In this document: in pieces, positions 43,511 to 43,739 of the stretch | Numbering within the stretch: position 1 is the stretch's first letter | Layout: each line of letters opens with the position of its first letter | Source: Akkermansia muciniphila | GTDB lineage: Bacteria; Verrucomicrobiota; Verrucomicrobiia; Verrucomicrobiales; V1-33 | Direction: 5' to 3' | Assembly: GCA_945900785.1 (NCBI GenBank) | Contig: CAMDJM010000038.1 | Location: 1 to 43,739 of the forward strand | DNA: 43,739 bases | The notes under the pieces: model-generated | The model's input: the letters and a program-made list of their open reading frames with translations, nothing else | Told to the model about the DNA's origin: nothing | Database searches by the model: none | Made by a program: the position numbers and the translations under genes

Positions 43511-43739
43511 ATCCAGCGCCAAAGGCGCATTCCATGACAGCCTGGGGTTTCAACCCCAGGGTTACCATTGCCCCCCATTCCCCAGCGCTGAAAGAGCGTC
43601 CCATGAATCACCAGTGCGCGCCGATGTTCCCAACACCGGTCATCTCCATCCAAATTGCCCCTGATGGAACGCGCCGTTGGCGCTCACGGGGGTGGGTTGT
43701 GACGTTTTCCTGGGGTTCAAACCCCAGGCTGTCATGTTG
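43511..43739. repeat. Palindrome array D (runs off the right edge)
   Basis: Palindrome copies at 43541-43560 and 43709-43728 (variant TTCAAA centre). The core between them is in the opposite orientation to arrays A-C: GGTCATCTCCATCCAAATTG lies at about 43637-43656. So this array is inverted relative to array C. The array continues outside the window. Confidence 0.88.

Overview
The window looks like chromosomal DNA of a high-GC Verrucomicrobiota bacterium, Verrucomicrobiales-like. The call rests on gene content: Cys-type sulfatases with a formylglycine-generating enzyme, a DUF1549/DUF1553 (PSD1-type) protein, large exported proteins with a C-terminal module I associate with this phylum, an orphan PEP-CTERM signal, a terpene cyclase of the squalene-hopene type, weak or absent Shine-Dalgarno sites, and intergenic arrays built around a CCTGGGGTTTCAACCCCAGG palindrome. 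I saw no rRNA, tRNA, CRISPR array, integrase or transposase.

Layout. 1-341: palindrome array A. 369-12154: a minus-strand block of exported proteins (two DUF1254/DUF1214 proteins, YtcJ-type amidohydrolase, secreted HAD phosphatase, arylsulfatase interrupted by one in-frame TAG, an unrecognised exported protein, outer-membrane barrel, DUF2092, small DPRG-repeat protein). 12487-13510: array B. 13548-21421: three closely spaced minus-strand genes: a 1307-residue multidomain surface protein with three phage-tail-collar-like domains, a 14-blade-motif kelch protein and a stand-alone nitric oxide synthase oxygenase. 21499-25098: an orphan PEP-CTERM fragment and a NarL-type two-component pair. 25179-26460: a broken 5' copy of the DUF1254 gene followed by array C. 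26522-31484: small exported protein, a second sulfatase, a coiled-coil exported protein, a lipoprotein-type formylglycine-generating enzyme and a 71-residue exported protein. 31711-32454: membrane protein. 32492-36729: SWIM/SNF2 helicase and DUF971 protein. 36816-39671: PSD1-type protein. 39965-43409: plus-strand DUF3313 lipoprotein, squalene-hopene-cyclase-like enzyme and membrane-anchored thermonuclease. 43511-43739: array D, running off the end.

How the parts fit. The FGE at 30-31 kb keeps both catalytic cysteines and is predicted to be exported. It could activate the sulfatase at 27.2 kb and, if intact in other strains, the one at 5.2-7.6 kb, whose motifs contain the required cysteine. 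Nearly every protein in the 0.8-12.2 kb block has a signal peptide, so the block probably carries out envelope or periplasmic chemistry on an unidentified substrate. The NOS gene lies directly behind two large secreted proteins and downstream of a GAF/PAS sensor kinase and regulator; co-regulation is possible but not shown. Arrays A-D divide the window into gene blocks, and arrays B and C lie upstream of an intact and a truncated copy of the same gene, which points to duplication and recombination at these repeats.
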